Positions 22,485-34,169 of a stretch of DNA of 64,000 nt are shown in pieces. Source of the stretch: Rotaria sp. Silwood1 (lineage: Eukaryota > Rotifera > Eurotatoria > Philodinida > Philodinidae); NCBI GenBank assembly GCA_905250075.1, contig CAJNOP010000842.1, positions 21,089 to 85,088 on the forward strand, in the 5' to 3' direction. The notes beneath the pieces are model-generated. The model saw nothing but the letters and a program-made list of their open reading frames with translations. It was not told the origin of the DNA and ran no database searches. How positions within the stretch are numbered: the first letter of the stretch is position 1; each line of letters begins with the position of its first letter. Position numbers and translations under genes: made by a program.

Positions 22485-23181
22485 TAACAAAATATTCTTT
22501 ATGTCATACAATTATTAATAAATATTTGATATTCAAAAATCGAATGATAATTCATTATTGAAATGACTTTTAGAATTGAATTCATAATGATTGATTATTC
22601 TTGAATATATTCCTTCGAGAATTTTGTATTTCTTGATCGATCAAATACGATTTCTCATTAAAGTTCAATATGAAAAGATAAGTGCAGAAATTACTAAAAC
22701 GATATATATAAGATATTTTTTGTTTAAAAAGCTAACTATTAATTATTTATTAAACTAATAAATTTTCATTTGACATATGATAATGAAATTTTTCGTCAGT
22801 AACATTCTATTTTTTTAATATATCAAGTTTCAAGGATTTTCGATTTGTACAAGACTTAATGTTTTACTTTACAAACTAGAAATTATTTCTTTTTGAATAA
22901 TGAATACTTAATTGATTTTCAGAAATCTATTATATCATTTGGAAATTAAATTGAACAATCATTCAATTTTTGTGTATTTATCATAAAAATTTTTCTTTAT
23001 TCACATCTATCTTTAATGACACTTATTCAATGTGCTATTAGATTAATAAAAATTTCATTTATTTTTAAAGAACAAAAATTATATAAGATTGATGATTTTA
23101 TAGTATACTTATCGAAAAAACATTTTTCTAAATTCTCGTACATATTGGTTATCTATCTTCAAATAAAAATTAACAAGTTAA
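22485..23181. other. Intergenic between convergent genes, nothing recognised
   Basis: The EGF gene and the minus-strand F-box gene end tail to tail across this AT-rich gap. No other feature seen. Confidence 0.45.
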
Positions 23182-24159
23182 TTATCTTTCAGATGAGATA
23201 ATTAAATAATTATTGAAATCTTGATTTTCATATTGTCGGATTTGTATGTAAATAAATAATGGATGTAATTGTTTGATTATATTCAAATCTTTTGATAAGA
23301 AATCATTTAATGGTATTTTTGCTTTAAAATTAATTAAATACGGTACACGTTGAATTAATAAATGAGATAACCGATCAAATGAAAATTTCTCTTTTGTTTC
23401 ATTTTTATCAATAAGAAGTGTAAAATTCTCTAAATTTGGTACATTTGATAATAACCAATCAATATGCTGATACCATTCATCTTCTATGGAATAGAAATGC
23501 ATGTAAATATGTCGAAGAGATGTATGTGAACAAATAAAATTTACAAATAATTTAAATGATATATTTTCCAAACGTATTATTCGTAAATAAATTAAATTTG
23601 GACATGCTTTCAATATTTGTTTACACATATTTGATTTCCATGTACAAGGTGAAATAGTTAATTGTTGAAGTGATAATGAACAATAAGGATAATGATCATT
23701 AAATATCATTCGATCGATATGACATGTTCGTAAACGAGGAAATAGAGGAGAAAAAATAAAACGACATAATTGTTCGGTATTGTCCGAAAAGAATAAATTT
23801 GATATATATAAATGTTCAAGATTAGGAAGAAGATATGGTTGAATAGCATTACATTGATTCATTGTTGGCATAGATAATTTTAATGAACGAATATTTGAAT
23901 AATAAGAAAAATCAATTAATTCATCATGTTTAATAATTAAACTTGTTATATGTGAAACAAAGTGAGGAATAATACGTTCTTTATTATCCCAATCTTCTTC
24001 AAGTATAAAACAAAGATTTGATAGAGAATCAATTAATGAATTAAAACGAGAATTTAAATTAAAAAAAGTATTATATAAATCATATGAAGAAATATATTCG
24101 AATATTTCTATTAATAATTCATTTGGAAATATTTCAATACTTGAAATTATATCATTCAT
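23182..24159 (-). CDS. F-box protein with leucine-rich-repeat-like C-terminal region
   Basis: The intronless frame gives about 325 residues from the ATG at 24157-24159, chosen because it begins just before the F-box. An in-frame ATG at 24234 would add 25 residues of unremarkable sequence. The F-box (IEIFPNELLIEIFEYISSYD) is followed by L-Y-N-x-F-x-x-L-N-x-R-F, typical of SCF adaptor subunits that bind Skp1. The rest shows spaced leucine motifs such as LEHLYISNL, LQQLTI, LIYLRIIRLENI, LRHIYMHFY and LENFTLLI, consistent with a degenerate LRR substrate-binding surface. Large, rapidly diverging F-box families of this kind are common in bdelloid rotifers; the target is unknown. A decayed relative lies at about 35420-35870 on the same strand. 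The protein may function in ubiquitin-dependent turnover in the cytosol. Confidence 0.75.
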   Translation of the reverse strand: MNDIISSIEIFPNELLIEIFEYISSYDLYNTFFNLNSRFNSLIDSLSNLCFILEEDWDNKERIIPHFVSHITSLIIKHDELIDFSYYSNIRSLKLSMPTMNQCNAIQPYLLPNLEHLYISNLFFSDNTEQLCRFIFSPLFPRLRTCHIDRMIFNDHYPYCSLSLQQLTISPCTWKSNMCKQILKACPNLIYLRIIRLENISFKLFVNFICSHTSLRHIYMHFYSIEDEWYQHIDWLLSNVPNLENFTLLIDKNETKEKFSFDRLSHLLIQRVPYLINFKAKIPLNDFLSKDLNIIKQLHPLFIYIQIRQYENQDFNNYLIISSER

Positions 24160-25018
24160 TATTATGATATTTACATTATAATAAATTTTAATTTCATTAA
24201 AAGATTCATCAACAATAAATAGATTGAGGTTCAAATAGACGCATAAACAGAAAACGGCTGTTGTCTATAAGTAAACATTTGCATATGATGATTGATAAGC
24301 GTTTAAAATTGATCAATTATAACTAGATTCAAAACTATTAACTGTTACATCTAGCATCACCGAATATGCTTTTTTTTAAAAGAAAGAAAAAAATAATAAC
24401 TGCAACATGTGTATATGGTCATTCATTCTATTCTAATAATAAGGGTCAAACAGAAGAAGAAGAAAAAAAAACATGTTGGTGACCGTTGAGAAGAGCAATG
24501 AGGAAAAAGAACAGAAAGAAAAAATTGATGAACGACACATAGACAACTTACGCATGTATATTGTCAACATACAACAAGCTATAACTGTCCAATGCATGAA
24601 TTACGTAGTGAGATTGATCAACGTCATCTATGATGAGTATATGATATAATCAATATTATATAAAAATTGATGAATATACAAGAGATCTTCAATATGATAG
24701 AAATATATCAAAATGAATACAAATTTTTCTACCTAAAAATTTCATGATACAATGCATCATGTGTGATTATATTATAAAATTAATTGTTTCATTATACATA
24801 GAATACTTTGATTATTTAGACTTATGTTCTTTTAATTTGATCTGTTAAAAAGTTTATATAAAAACAGGTCGTAGTTTATATAATAAAGATTGTAAGGAGA
24901 ATAATGATTAGTAAATCATTTGGGGAACTTTTCTAGTATCAGCTATATATTATTAATTTTATTTTAAAATAAAAATAAATTTATAATTATGAATAGAATT
25001 ATGTGTGTGTGGTGTTAT
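24160..25018. other. Intergenic, nothing recognised
   Basis: AT-rich, contains A-rich and AAG-rich runs near 24380-24530. No gene seen. Confidence 0.45.
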
Positions 25019-25780
25019 TTATTTAACCAAAGCTATTCGTTGTTGACATCGAGTAAAATTTATATCCAATACAACATATTTAAATTGTTGACGAAATCGT
25101 TTAGATACACATAAATAAATATATAGAAAGGACTCGAAAAATAGACGAAAAAAAAAACAAAAACCATACAAATCATATTTTTAATCCATGATACTTACAG
25201 TAAAATATAAATCATATAAACAAACTTTTATAACTGAAACATGTGATAATTTTGTTGTGACAAGTGTTTTTAAAAAAAAAATATTTAGTACAATTGAAAG
25301 AAAAATCATAATTGTATAAGGTGTAATAGCAAAAATATTAAAAATAACTTGTACAAAAAACATTGTTGTTAATTGTTTATCTAATTCTTGTCAAACAGTC
25401 GATATTGTTTGAAAAGCTAATTCTTGAATATATTTCTATAAACTAAAAATTCAAAAATAGTCATAATAATAACTGGTAAACATCTACTTAAAATTAATAC
25501 ATAATAAAAAAAATAAAATATTTTTGAAAATAATCATTTGTTATTGTATAAGTAATTATTGTTGTATGAAGTTTTGTTAATATGATTATAATACATTAAA
25601 TATGGTAGACTAAATGTTGTTAATAAACATAATTAACAATAAAACTATCGAAATTTTACAGTAGGATACTAAAGTTTGTATCCAATCAATTTTAAAACTA
25701 TTACTCATTACACACGGAAATAAACGATTATTTAATTGATCAATATTTAAAAAAAACAGACATTATTATTAGATAAAATG
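25019..25780 (-). pseudogene. Rhodopsin-like GPCR pseudogene
   Basis: Reading the minus strand from about 25780 to the stop at 25019-25021, pieces of TM5 to the C-terminal tail of a seven-helix receptor can be recognised in broken frames. They are CLPVIIMTIFGFLVYRN, then IQELAFQTISTV, then QELDKQLTT leading into MFFVQVIFNIFAITPYTIM, then the tail SFLYIYLCVSKRFRQQF. The family normally continues through these without interruption. Here two extra bases shift frame after YRN (near 25435), and TGA replaces a codon (probably Arg CGA) before QELDKQLT near 25398. The N-terminal half is not readable. It is a dead member of the same broad receptor group as the intact gene at 44646-45575, though not a recent copy of it. 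Confidence 0.7.
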
Positions 25781-26629
25781 CATATGAATTTATGATTGTA
25801 TTATAAAAGTAATTTATAACACTTAACATGAACGTGTCTAATAGGTGTTGATATAAGGCATATTATTAAAACATAAATTATTATACGTCAAACTCCTATA
25901 TATAAAAATATTCCATTTGTTAGAATAGCCAAAGCTTATATGAGTTTATAGTAGGTAAATTTATTTGGCTGATATTTATGAACATGAACTAATTAGTTTT
26001 TGAATTGTTTTCGGAAAATCTAACAACCTATTTGTATACACTCAATCTCTCGTTTTTTTTTTTAGAAATAGTATTTATTTTGAATAATAAATATATAAAT
26101 TTGATCAACTAGATACTAAAATAAATGTTTGGAAATTATTCACTTGATTTTTTTTATTTTCTTTCGAGAATATTTTATGTAAATTCAATGTGATATCGCT
26201 AATAATTCGAAATTTCTTGACACAATAAAAATTATAGCTCAAACACTCTCGTATACTAATACAAAATGTTAGATCAATCAATTAATCTATTGAGTTTCTG
26301 AGTCCAATCTGTATGGAAATTTTCAATAGAAAGCAACAATAGACAATTTTTTTTCATATAATGTTTTGTCAATTTCATTATTCAATATTTCAATAAAAAC
26401 TGCACTATATAATGCATGAGATATCCTATATGAATAGATGGTTCATGATCAACAGATTACGATGAGCCTTTTTACTTCTACTAATGATAGCTCAAAAAAA
26501 AAAGATAAATAATTTAAATGATAGAATCTTTTTTAATTTCAAATATAAGAGCTTTTTACAGAAAAAAAAAGATGTACATCGTAATTTATGTTTTGTATTC
26601 AATAAAAATTTTCCTTTTGTTTTTCAACT

Positions 26630-26690
26630 AGATGTTGACAGATACTTAGTGATAGTTTATCCATATAGTTTCTTCGAGGTATGTTATTAA
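26630..26690 (+). pseudogene. Possible GPCR fragment (DRY motif)
   Basis: A short frame reads DVDRYLVIVYPYSF, which looks like the end of TM3 and intracellular loop 2 of a rhodopsin-like receptor. No other receptor segment is found around it on this strand. It may be a tiny relic or a chance match. Confidence 0.2.
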
Positions 26691-26699
26691 AACATATAT

Positions 26700-27955
26700 T
26701 CGATCTCATAAAGATTACATATAAGCACATGAAAAACAAAAAGAAGCCATTTAATATTTTTCTTTCCTTTACCGTTCAGTAAAATTCAAATAATTATCAT
26801 GCTTTGATGTACTACTATATTCATTCTATGAGAATCTAGTGTTTTTGAAATGTCTAACTTAAAATTTCATCATTACACTAAGTGATATACCCTTGTGCAC
26901 GATATTTTAATATTGCCAAGAACGTATGACGTCTAATGTTTTTGTTAGCGTTAACGCGAATCAAGAATAGTAAGAGCCATGTCGATTATAAGTGAGTACG
27001 TTGTTCTTATTTTCATGATATTGAGTTGTTTCCTATATACGTCAAGTTTTATCTTTTCTTCTATTATATATGCATTATGTTCGATGGGAGACTACACAAA
27101 AAAGAAAATAGAAGAAAGATTCGTTTCGGTACGTTCAACACTTATTGTTACCAGAAAATCCAAGCGTTCTTTATACGGTTGCAAAAACCGTATAAGTTAC
27201 ATTCAAAAAACTAATTAAAAAACTCTGCTGTAATCATGTGAGATTTCTTGGTGTGAACATAGACGAAGTGTAATAGCATAATGATATGTAGACTAAAACA
27301 TGAAAGGGATGTATCATTATTTAGGTCATGATCAGTTCCAATCGGCAAAGAAAATGAAATTTCTATTCACTTCATTGTACATAATATTTATAATAATGCA
27401 TCATTCCGTACGTATCATACAAAGATACCTTTCACAATCAAACTTTTCATTTCAACATTTTTCTCATCATCCATTTTCAAACATTACGGTTCGATTTTCG
27501 ATCAGTATCTAAGTATGCTTTCGATACTGTTAGTCAACTATATGTCGATTGAATTGTTGTATTTCGACTTTCAGACGATGATGATATTCCATATCAGATT
27601 AATCTTTTGCTCTTAAATGATTTTACTTTTTTGTCGATTCATTTCTTTATAATCATTTTCATTCTATGATATTTGTTCGAATCAAATAATAACCAAACTA
27701 CTATTATAGAATATGTCCAATAACACCTGGATTCTTAGCATATTCACCCATGTTTAACTAGACTTCAATGATTCATGAGAAGATCTGTTTCCCATACCGA
27801 AAATCATGTTTAAATCGATCGAACATTTGTTTATGGATAAATATCATTTTGAATTCTATTTACTTAGTTGTACTATTCTAATGCATATCGAATAGTCGAT
27901 ATTTGACAGTTATACTTGTAGAGATGATCTAATGATACATTACTGCAATTTTCTA
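26700..27955. other. Intergenic, nothing recognised
   Basis: Short open frames here carry no recognisable motif. No repeat structure seen. Confidence 0.4.
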
Positions 27956-27957
27956 TT

Positions 27958-27990
27958 TGAGGGTGTGGGTGTGGGTATGGGTATAAGTAC
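27958..27990 (+). repeat. Interstitial telomere-like GTGTGGG tract
   Basis: GGGTGTGGGTGTGGGTATGG followed by GTATAAG is a short degenerate G-rich array. It resembles the TGTGGG-type telomeric repeats reported for bdelloids. Related words lie at 31084-31097 and 55219-55262. Confidence 0.45.
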
Positions 27991-28149
27991 AATGTGAGGA
28001 TAAAGATACTGATGCATATATCTAATAACAATTACAGTCACACGCATATTCCACATCCACACATAAAATTATCATAGTAGTTTTGAACTTTTTATTAATT
28101 TGTTATTTTACATGAGATGGTACAGAAGAGCTCTATCGATTAGAGATAT

Positions 28150-29172
28150 TCAAATCATTCTTTTATCAATCAAGCGTCGCCGATAATAACGATATAAAAA
28201 TACAACAAGGATCATAAGTGACAAGCAAAATGTTAATAATACGGCAGGATGAAGATTGAGCCAAGCTCTGTAAATACCTTTAATTATTCGCGCATCTCGC
28301 CCATGCCAAGAGTCGCCTCCTGCGAACCAAAGTAGAAAAGGAGAGTAGACTTTCTCTTCAATGATGCGCACTGATATTATTTCTGATGACCTATGGAAAA
28401 AATGTTCATTGAACGTCAGGTAAAGAGGACCAGCGCTTAGCATGACAGTAAGATAATACAAGATATAATGATGATTGAAAAGAGAAAGACGTGAAGCAAG
28501 TTGACCAAGCAACGGATGACCCTTTGTTGAAACCATAAAATCATTTGAAAGTCCATTGGGTTTCGTTGCAGGAAAAGCAGCAAGATGTTCGGCATGTGGA
28601 TCGAGCGCTTCCAATGTATCTAACAAAATATTCAACGATCTTGAGCATCCAGCATCCATGTCAATGTAGACACCACCAATATAGTATAACAAGATATAAC
28701 GAAAAGCATCGACTCGTTGAATATCATACGGATAAGTAAGAAAAGTGTTCAAGTATAAATCCGGTGCCTTTTCTCGAACAAACTCATGCATATCTTCATC
28801 TGTCCATAGATGATACTTGAACTGATCAGAATTTAATTTGTGTACACTTTGAACACTACGATTCCATCGTGCTGGTATACTTGTATTTTTCCATGTTTGA
28901 TGTATAATACGAGGAATCCGATGTTGGAAGTTGCTGGTGTTAAAGTTTTTCTGCGTTATTTTAGTAATATCTGATTCGGTGATAAACAGTTTTGGTGAGC
29001 GACGACGAAGAAAAATCCTATGGATCACGATAAGGATAATTACTATTAGTAGTATTCTGTAGACATGCATTGAAAGTCGCATGAAATATTCGATGAGAGA
29101 ACGTCTCATCGACGCTTGCTTGTTTAAAGTTTCCGTTGTGGTGTTATTACCAATGCATCGATTTTTATGCAA
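28150..29172 (-). CDS. DXD glycosyltransferase, inositol-phosphoceramide mannosyltransferase-like
   Basis: A single 340-residue exon. After a basic cytosolic N-terminus comes a membrane anchor (residues about 38-56, HVYRILLIVIILIVIHRIFL). The glycosyltransferase-sugar (DXD) domain follows, with RIPRIIHQTWK (85-95), the WTDEDM block, YDIQRVDAFRYILLYYIGG and the metal/nucleotide-sugar motif YIDMDAGCS (Asp171, Asp173). Near the end GGDSWHGRDARII precedes a second hydrophobic helix (about 307-330) and a basic tail. This two-anchor plan matches fungal SUR1/CSH1-type enzymes that add mannose to inositol-phosphoceramide in the Golgi. That activity is not a normal animal one, so either the gene is of fungal-type origin or the substrate differs. 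An alternative start at residue 22 (MRRSLIEYF) is possible. No introns or frame damage. Confidence 0.8.
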   Translation of the reverse strand: MHKNRCIGNNTTTETLNKQASMRRSLIEYFMRLSMHVYRILLIVIILIVIHRIFLRRRSPKLFITESDITKITQKNFNTSNFQHRIPRIIHQTWKNTSIPARWNRSVQSVHKLNSDQFKYHLWTDEDMHEFVREKAPDLYLNTFLTYPYDIQRVDAFRYILLYYIGGVYIDMDAGCSRSLNILLDTLEALDPHAEHLAAFPATKPNGLSNDFMVSTKGHPLLGQLASRLSLFNHHYILYYLTVMLSAGPLYLTFNEHFFHRSSEIISVRIIEEKVYSPFLLWFAGGDSWHGRDARIIKGIYRAWLNLHPAVLLTFCLSLMILVVFLYRYYRRRLIDKRMI

Positions 29173-29560
29173 GAAAGTAAAGATAAATCTTCAACAGATA
29201 AATGAAATCGATCAATCAAACATAAACAAGCTTCTGTGACCTTCAATTGAGATTGGAACAACTCTCAAAGAAAATCCAATCTTCTCACACATAAAGGAAA
29301 GATTTCGTCTAGGCCTGCGATGTTAATTCATTTTTATTTTCAATTTAATTTATGGATAAATTACATTACCAAAATTTAAAATTTGTCTTTATTGTACTTC
29401 ATACTTTATTAAGTTAAAAATTAAATTAAACTATATTAGTTTTTTTTAGAACTTACTGCAGAGTAGATCTCCTATTTTTAATTACAAAGTACAAATCATT
29501 CAAATTTGAAATTTATTATATTATAGATATTTTGAACTTATATTTAAACTAACAGAAAAC
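29173..29560. other. Intergenic upstream of the glycosyltransferase gene
   Basis: AT-rich; likely holds the promoter of the minus-strand gene but no convincing TATA/initiator pair was chosen. Confidence 0.35.
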
Positions 29561-29569
29561 CGTAGAATA

Positions 29570-29925
29570 ATAAATTTCTCAAGGGTTTATGAAAATGCAA
29601 CTTATAAAAAATATTTTTTTTTTACCAGTTGTGAAACTTTCGTAAACCCTTTAGAAAGGGTATATGAAAAGGTTCACGACCTTGAAATAACAATCGTGAA
29701 AAGTTTATGAAAGAGTTTAGAAAATTCATAAATCCTTAAAAATAGATTGCTATACGTTGCATTTTCATAAATCCTCCGTAAGAATATATGAACATCCTCA
29801 GCACTTTCAAATAACCTTAAAACCGATTATCAAAAGTGTATTGAAGGATGTATGAGGACCCACAAAAGCGTCAATGATTTATGATAAAGTCTCTAAAAGG
29901 GTTCATGACGATCATGAACCGTGTC
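29570..29925 (+). repeat. Degenerate GGGTTTATGAAAA-type repeat cluster
   Basis: Variants of AAGGGTTTATGAAAATG recur about every 50-80 bp: near 29580, 29655, 29698, 29785, 29845 and 29897. Another, AAAGGGTATATGAAGCC, lies near 31255. They have mixed neighbours and decayed spacing. This looks like an old tandem or interspersed repeat; the last copies sit in a small open frame that I do not regard as a gene. Confidence 0.4.
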
Positions 29926-30438
29926 AAGAGTATCTGGACAGGTACATTGAAAGAAATGGCATCATATGGAATTTTAAAAAGTTTCGAATTTCCCATGACA
30001 TCAGAACCTCATTTAGCTTCGTAAAAAAGCACACTTCATTGTTCAATTTCGTTTGGATTGGAATGCGCTCTCGCTAAGTCAATACCAAGCCATCCCGCTA
30101 TATCCATACTACTACATTTATAACCATCTTCTTGTATATACGTCCATTCTCCTAAATCTATCCCTTAAATTTTTTTTCCTCACAAATCTACATCTATCAC
30201 ATTAATCTATTCCTTTAAATGAACTCCCTGATTTAACTCATCAATCTATCTCTTAATCTATCCACACAGCCTAACTTCTTAATGTATCCCTTTATTACGA
30301 CTGTATTTCGTTGTATCGCTTGATGCCAGAATTACGATCGTATATGACCATTTGGAATGTTGTTTGTCATTGTATTTCACGTAAGCATTTCGTACCACCT
30401 CCATCCATCTAAATAATACAAAAGGTAATATTTGGGAT

Positions 30439-30575
30439 GCCCGGTCTCACAGGAGGTCCCAATAATTATTTTTTCTCATGTAGTTTCGATGACATATCAA
30501 AACAATCATATATTTTTGAGATAATGTCGAAAATACATGAGAAAAAAAATATTGGGACGTCCAGCGAGCGTAGGC
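30439..30575. repeat. Imperfect inverted repeat (hairpin)
   Basis: Left arm 30439-30495 and right arm 30531-30575 are imperfect reverse complements built around GG(A/T)C(G)TCCCAATA, T-rich CTCATGTA and TTTCGA(T)GACAT. The loop is about 35 bp. It may be a short foldback or MITE remnant. It lies between genes and has no coding content. Confidence 0.45.
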
Positions 30576-30589
30576 ACTGGCATTTATTT

Positions 30590-33500
30590 AAAATAATACT
30601 TACTGTTCGATTTGTAGTTTTAAATAATCTAAGACTAAAAAATAAACAGAAAATTTTTCTAAATTAACACTTATAACACCATTCAAGACGAGCATATACT
30701 TTTTTGAAATTATTCATTATAGCTTTTTTTGTTAGCGTAATTTTTATATAAAATATTTCTCTGGCTAGTTATGTAAGAATATATACGATAACCAACACAT
30801 GAGTTATTAAACAAAATCGAGTATTAAAACAAGTCAATATCTATATCCACATTCATATATTTAATAAAAATAAAATCTTGAATGGAATAGATTGAAAAGG
30901 TTACGTTTTTAGCCAAACATTGCTACATTATTTTTTATTTATATTAGTAATGAATTTACTTCTTGTCGTCTATGAAATATACTACACAACATTTTTTTGT
31001 AGCAAAGGATATTATCCATACGTTCCCATTACGGAAATCCCGAAAGATGTGCACGATGGCTTTGTAAGCACAATATGATATGAGAGTGTGGGTGTGAATA
31101 CTGATACAATTGACAGAATCTGTTTGTTTTCGAAATCATGATATCTCGAATAATGCACAAGTGTCGTCGTAAGCATCTTTCGTATACCCCATTTTCCCTC
31201 AGTGTATCCCCAGTATGATTGGTGACGATCATCACTCCCACCAAAACTGTATGAAAGGGTATATGAAGCCCAATGAAAATGTGTTCAAGGCGATCATTAT
31301 CTAAAAAAGACTTCTACAACGACAAATAAACACCTTTCTTTTAATGACTTACGTAAAGTTTACGAGAGAGAGAGTTATCGAAACGATTCTTAAATTATCA
31401 AAACGCTTAAAAATTCCATAGCAGTCATTTATTGCCTGATCACAATAAATTCTAAGACTCCATGTAGAGACACAGTGAAACTGAATCACTTCATTCTATT
31501 CGTATCACAACGTGTTGCAAAAAACTATAATAACATCTGAATGACAAGAAGAAAAGAAAGAAGTAAATTATTTTCTTCCATTTCAATTATACGACACTCT
31601 ACAACCACAAGCAGAACTGAATCAATATACAAATTAGAATAAAATAAGTTAATCGATTCCACTCGAAACTTGATGAGAACCTATTACAATAACTAAACGA
31701 AGAAAAAAAAAATATATAAAATGAATTCTATTAACATATTTCTATCTATAAAAAGTTGATTAAAAATCAGAAAAGTAGAAGCACACAAAAAACAAAAAAA
31801 TTCTAATTCAAAACAAATTTCAATTTTGTAAAGACAAATTCATTGTGAAATTAAATTGAATTTACATAAATTTAAATGTGTTTTATTGTCTCTAAAAAAA
31901 ACGCACCATTTGATCACGAAAGTGTGCTATCAAACAAATGTTTATGAGTATTTTAGTATCATTACAAAACAGGAGAAAAGGAGCACGACTCTTTTATACG
32001 CAATGTTTTATTATGATAAGCAAATTTCAACATATGATATATCAGTTTCTTGCCTTATTTCTTATGTATTGATTCTTTTTTTTTGAATTCATGCAATTTA
32101 ATAATAGGAATGATCGATTTACATTTGAATTTTATTTAGCGAAATTTTTATTTATTTTAAATATAAATATAAAATAAATTACCAGCGCATATATCACTCC
32201 TAGTAAAAAAAAACGGCATTTTTATGTTTGACAATCATAAAAATGTCATTTTTTACAATTTCTTTGAAACGTCAAAACACATTAAAGATTCCTGAACTGA
32301 TTTAATTATGCAAGATGTTTCTATATTAACATATTTTTACCTATATGCAATGTGAATTTCACGAATTTCATTGTGTTCAAAAGCTAAAACTCAAGATCAT
32401 CTAAAAAAAAAAACTATTTTGACGCATATTTTTTCTCAATAAGTTATATTATGTTCAACGATTGCTTGTTATTTCTCAATTCTTTTTTCAAATAAATAAT
32501 ACAATGCGTTTAAACATAGAATGTATAGTTAATGTATTTAACAGTCGAGATTTCTTTAAAATATTAAATCTGTTCACTTACTATGTCAATATAAGTGAGT
32601 GATAAAAGTTGTAGAACATTATACGAATTAAAAATACAAATAGAATATTATATCTTAGTGTTTAATATTGTTAAATACAGAGAAAAAGAAAAAAGCTTTA
32701 ACAATAAAAGAACGAGAAAATAATTACACCTCTGAAACATTTCACAAAGAAAAAAACTTTTTCTTATGAAACAGAAACAATTGAAGCGTAACTACCTGTT
32801 TCTTTTCTCTGTTATATCGCTTTTTTTTTATATATATATTAAGAACTGAATCCGTATATTACTTATTCGATGATAATGTCGACGAATCACATACATAGTA
32901 TTTTTTTTTTTATTTCAATGAATCAGATATGAGTGTGTACAACATATTCACAATAACATTTACTACTTAGATAAGCGAAGAAACATATAAATTCAATATG
33001 AAGAAATTGAAATAAAACGTCGTGCTGCTGTAAGTTTTTTTTTCCTGACCTCTGTTGACAATATATTTTAAGTTTTTATAAATTGTGATCTCTTTAGAAC
33101 CATATATATGTATTGAGTAACCTTGTTTCTAAAAAAAAACTTTGAATTGAACTTTTTTTTTTGTCTTAAGTCTTCATCATTATTTTCTTTCATTCGTATT
33201 TGTCATAGATTAAGAAATATAAATTATTCATCGATTTCAATTGTTTCTATTTTTGTTGCAAGATGTTATCTTCTTCTCTCACATCCACATCTACGTTCAA
33301 AAAATGTGTTCGTTGTGTCTCATCGACTTGTTTGAAAAGTTTCTTATTGATCGATTTCTTAACTATCAAGTTAGATTTATAAATAAATATGAAATATCAT
33401 TAGTAAGCGTTTTTTTACAGTGTGCTTGACTAACATTCTTTTTTCGTTTACTAATAAATTTCTTACGATGTCATCGAGAAAAGAATAGACTTTTGGGCAT

Positions 33501-33880
33501 TGACAAAAACAAAAAAAAGTCGTGTGCTGTCAGCTTCATCGGTATGTTGGAAATTGACAAATATCTAAGTTTAAAAAAGATAAAGTTTTTCTCATCTAAT
33601 AATATCTGAAATTATAACTTTTACAACGTGCATCAATATATTTTCATTTTCTAACTTTATTAATTAGCAAACTAACTGCTACATCTGAACTCATATTCAA
33701 TAGTTGTATTTTGACAATAACAAGAAAAGTAAATTTTAATCGATTTGTTTAAAATTCAAAACAGATATTTTATAGATGTGACGATTTTTTGATAGAAAGG
33801 ATGTTAATGCTGATCGTATTACACTTTACTCGATTACTTCATATTATATAATCGCATCGTTTACATATACATAGCACACA
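30590..33880. other. Intergenic, nothing recognised
   Basis: About 3.3 kb of AT-rich DNA. Contains one telomere-like word (GAGAGTGTGGGTGTG at 31083-31097), homopolymer A/T runs and a short (TA)n run near 32828. Small open frames lack conserved features. Confidence 0.4.
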
Positions 33881-33881
33881 C

Positions 33882-34163
33882 TTAATATACGCAAGTAGAA
33901 GAAGAGAGCCGATATAGGAGAACAATAGGATAAGGACAGAAGTATAAGAATAGAAAGGTAAGGACAATGTATAATATACGAGTGAGTGATATGGGAAGGT
34001 TAAGTATCATGTATAAAATCCAATCAACCGGAATCGTTACAGTAGAAGTTTCGATATTTTCATTCATAAGACTGTTCTTTGACAAACTTTTTCTTGTCTC
34101 ATTTTTATCTAGTGGTAATAGATAATCGATATTCTTATTATTTTCTGTTGTAGATGTTGTCAT
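33882..34163 (-). CDS. Hypothetical small membrane protein
   Basis: This 93-residue frame starts at a good ATG. It has a hydrophilic Asn/Lys/Ser-rich half (about 1-46) and then a hydrophobic half (WILYMILNLPISLTRILYIV followed by LTFLFLYFCPYPIVLLY) that would form one long or two short helices. I do not recognise a family. The contrast between halves and the absence of low-complexity runs make it a better candidate than neighbouring frames. It could still be chance, or one exon of a longer gene upstream on the minus strand. Confidence 0.25.
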   Translation of the reverse strand: MTTSTTENNKNIDYLLPLDKNETRKSLSKNSLMNENIETSTVTIPVDWILYMILNLPISLTRILYIVLTFLFLYFCPYPIVLLYRLSSSTCVY

Positions 34164-34169
34164 GTTTAT

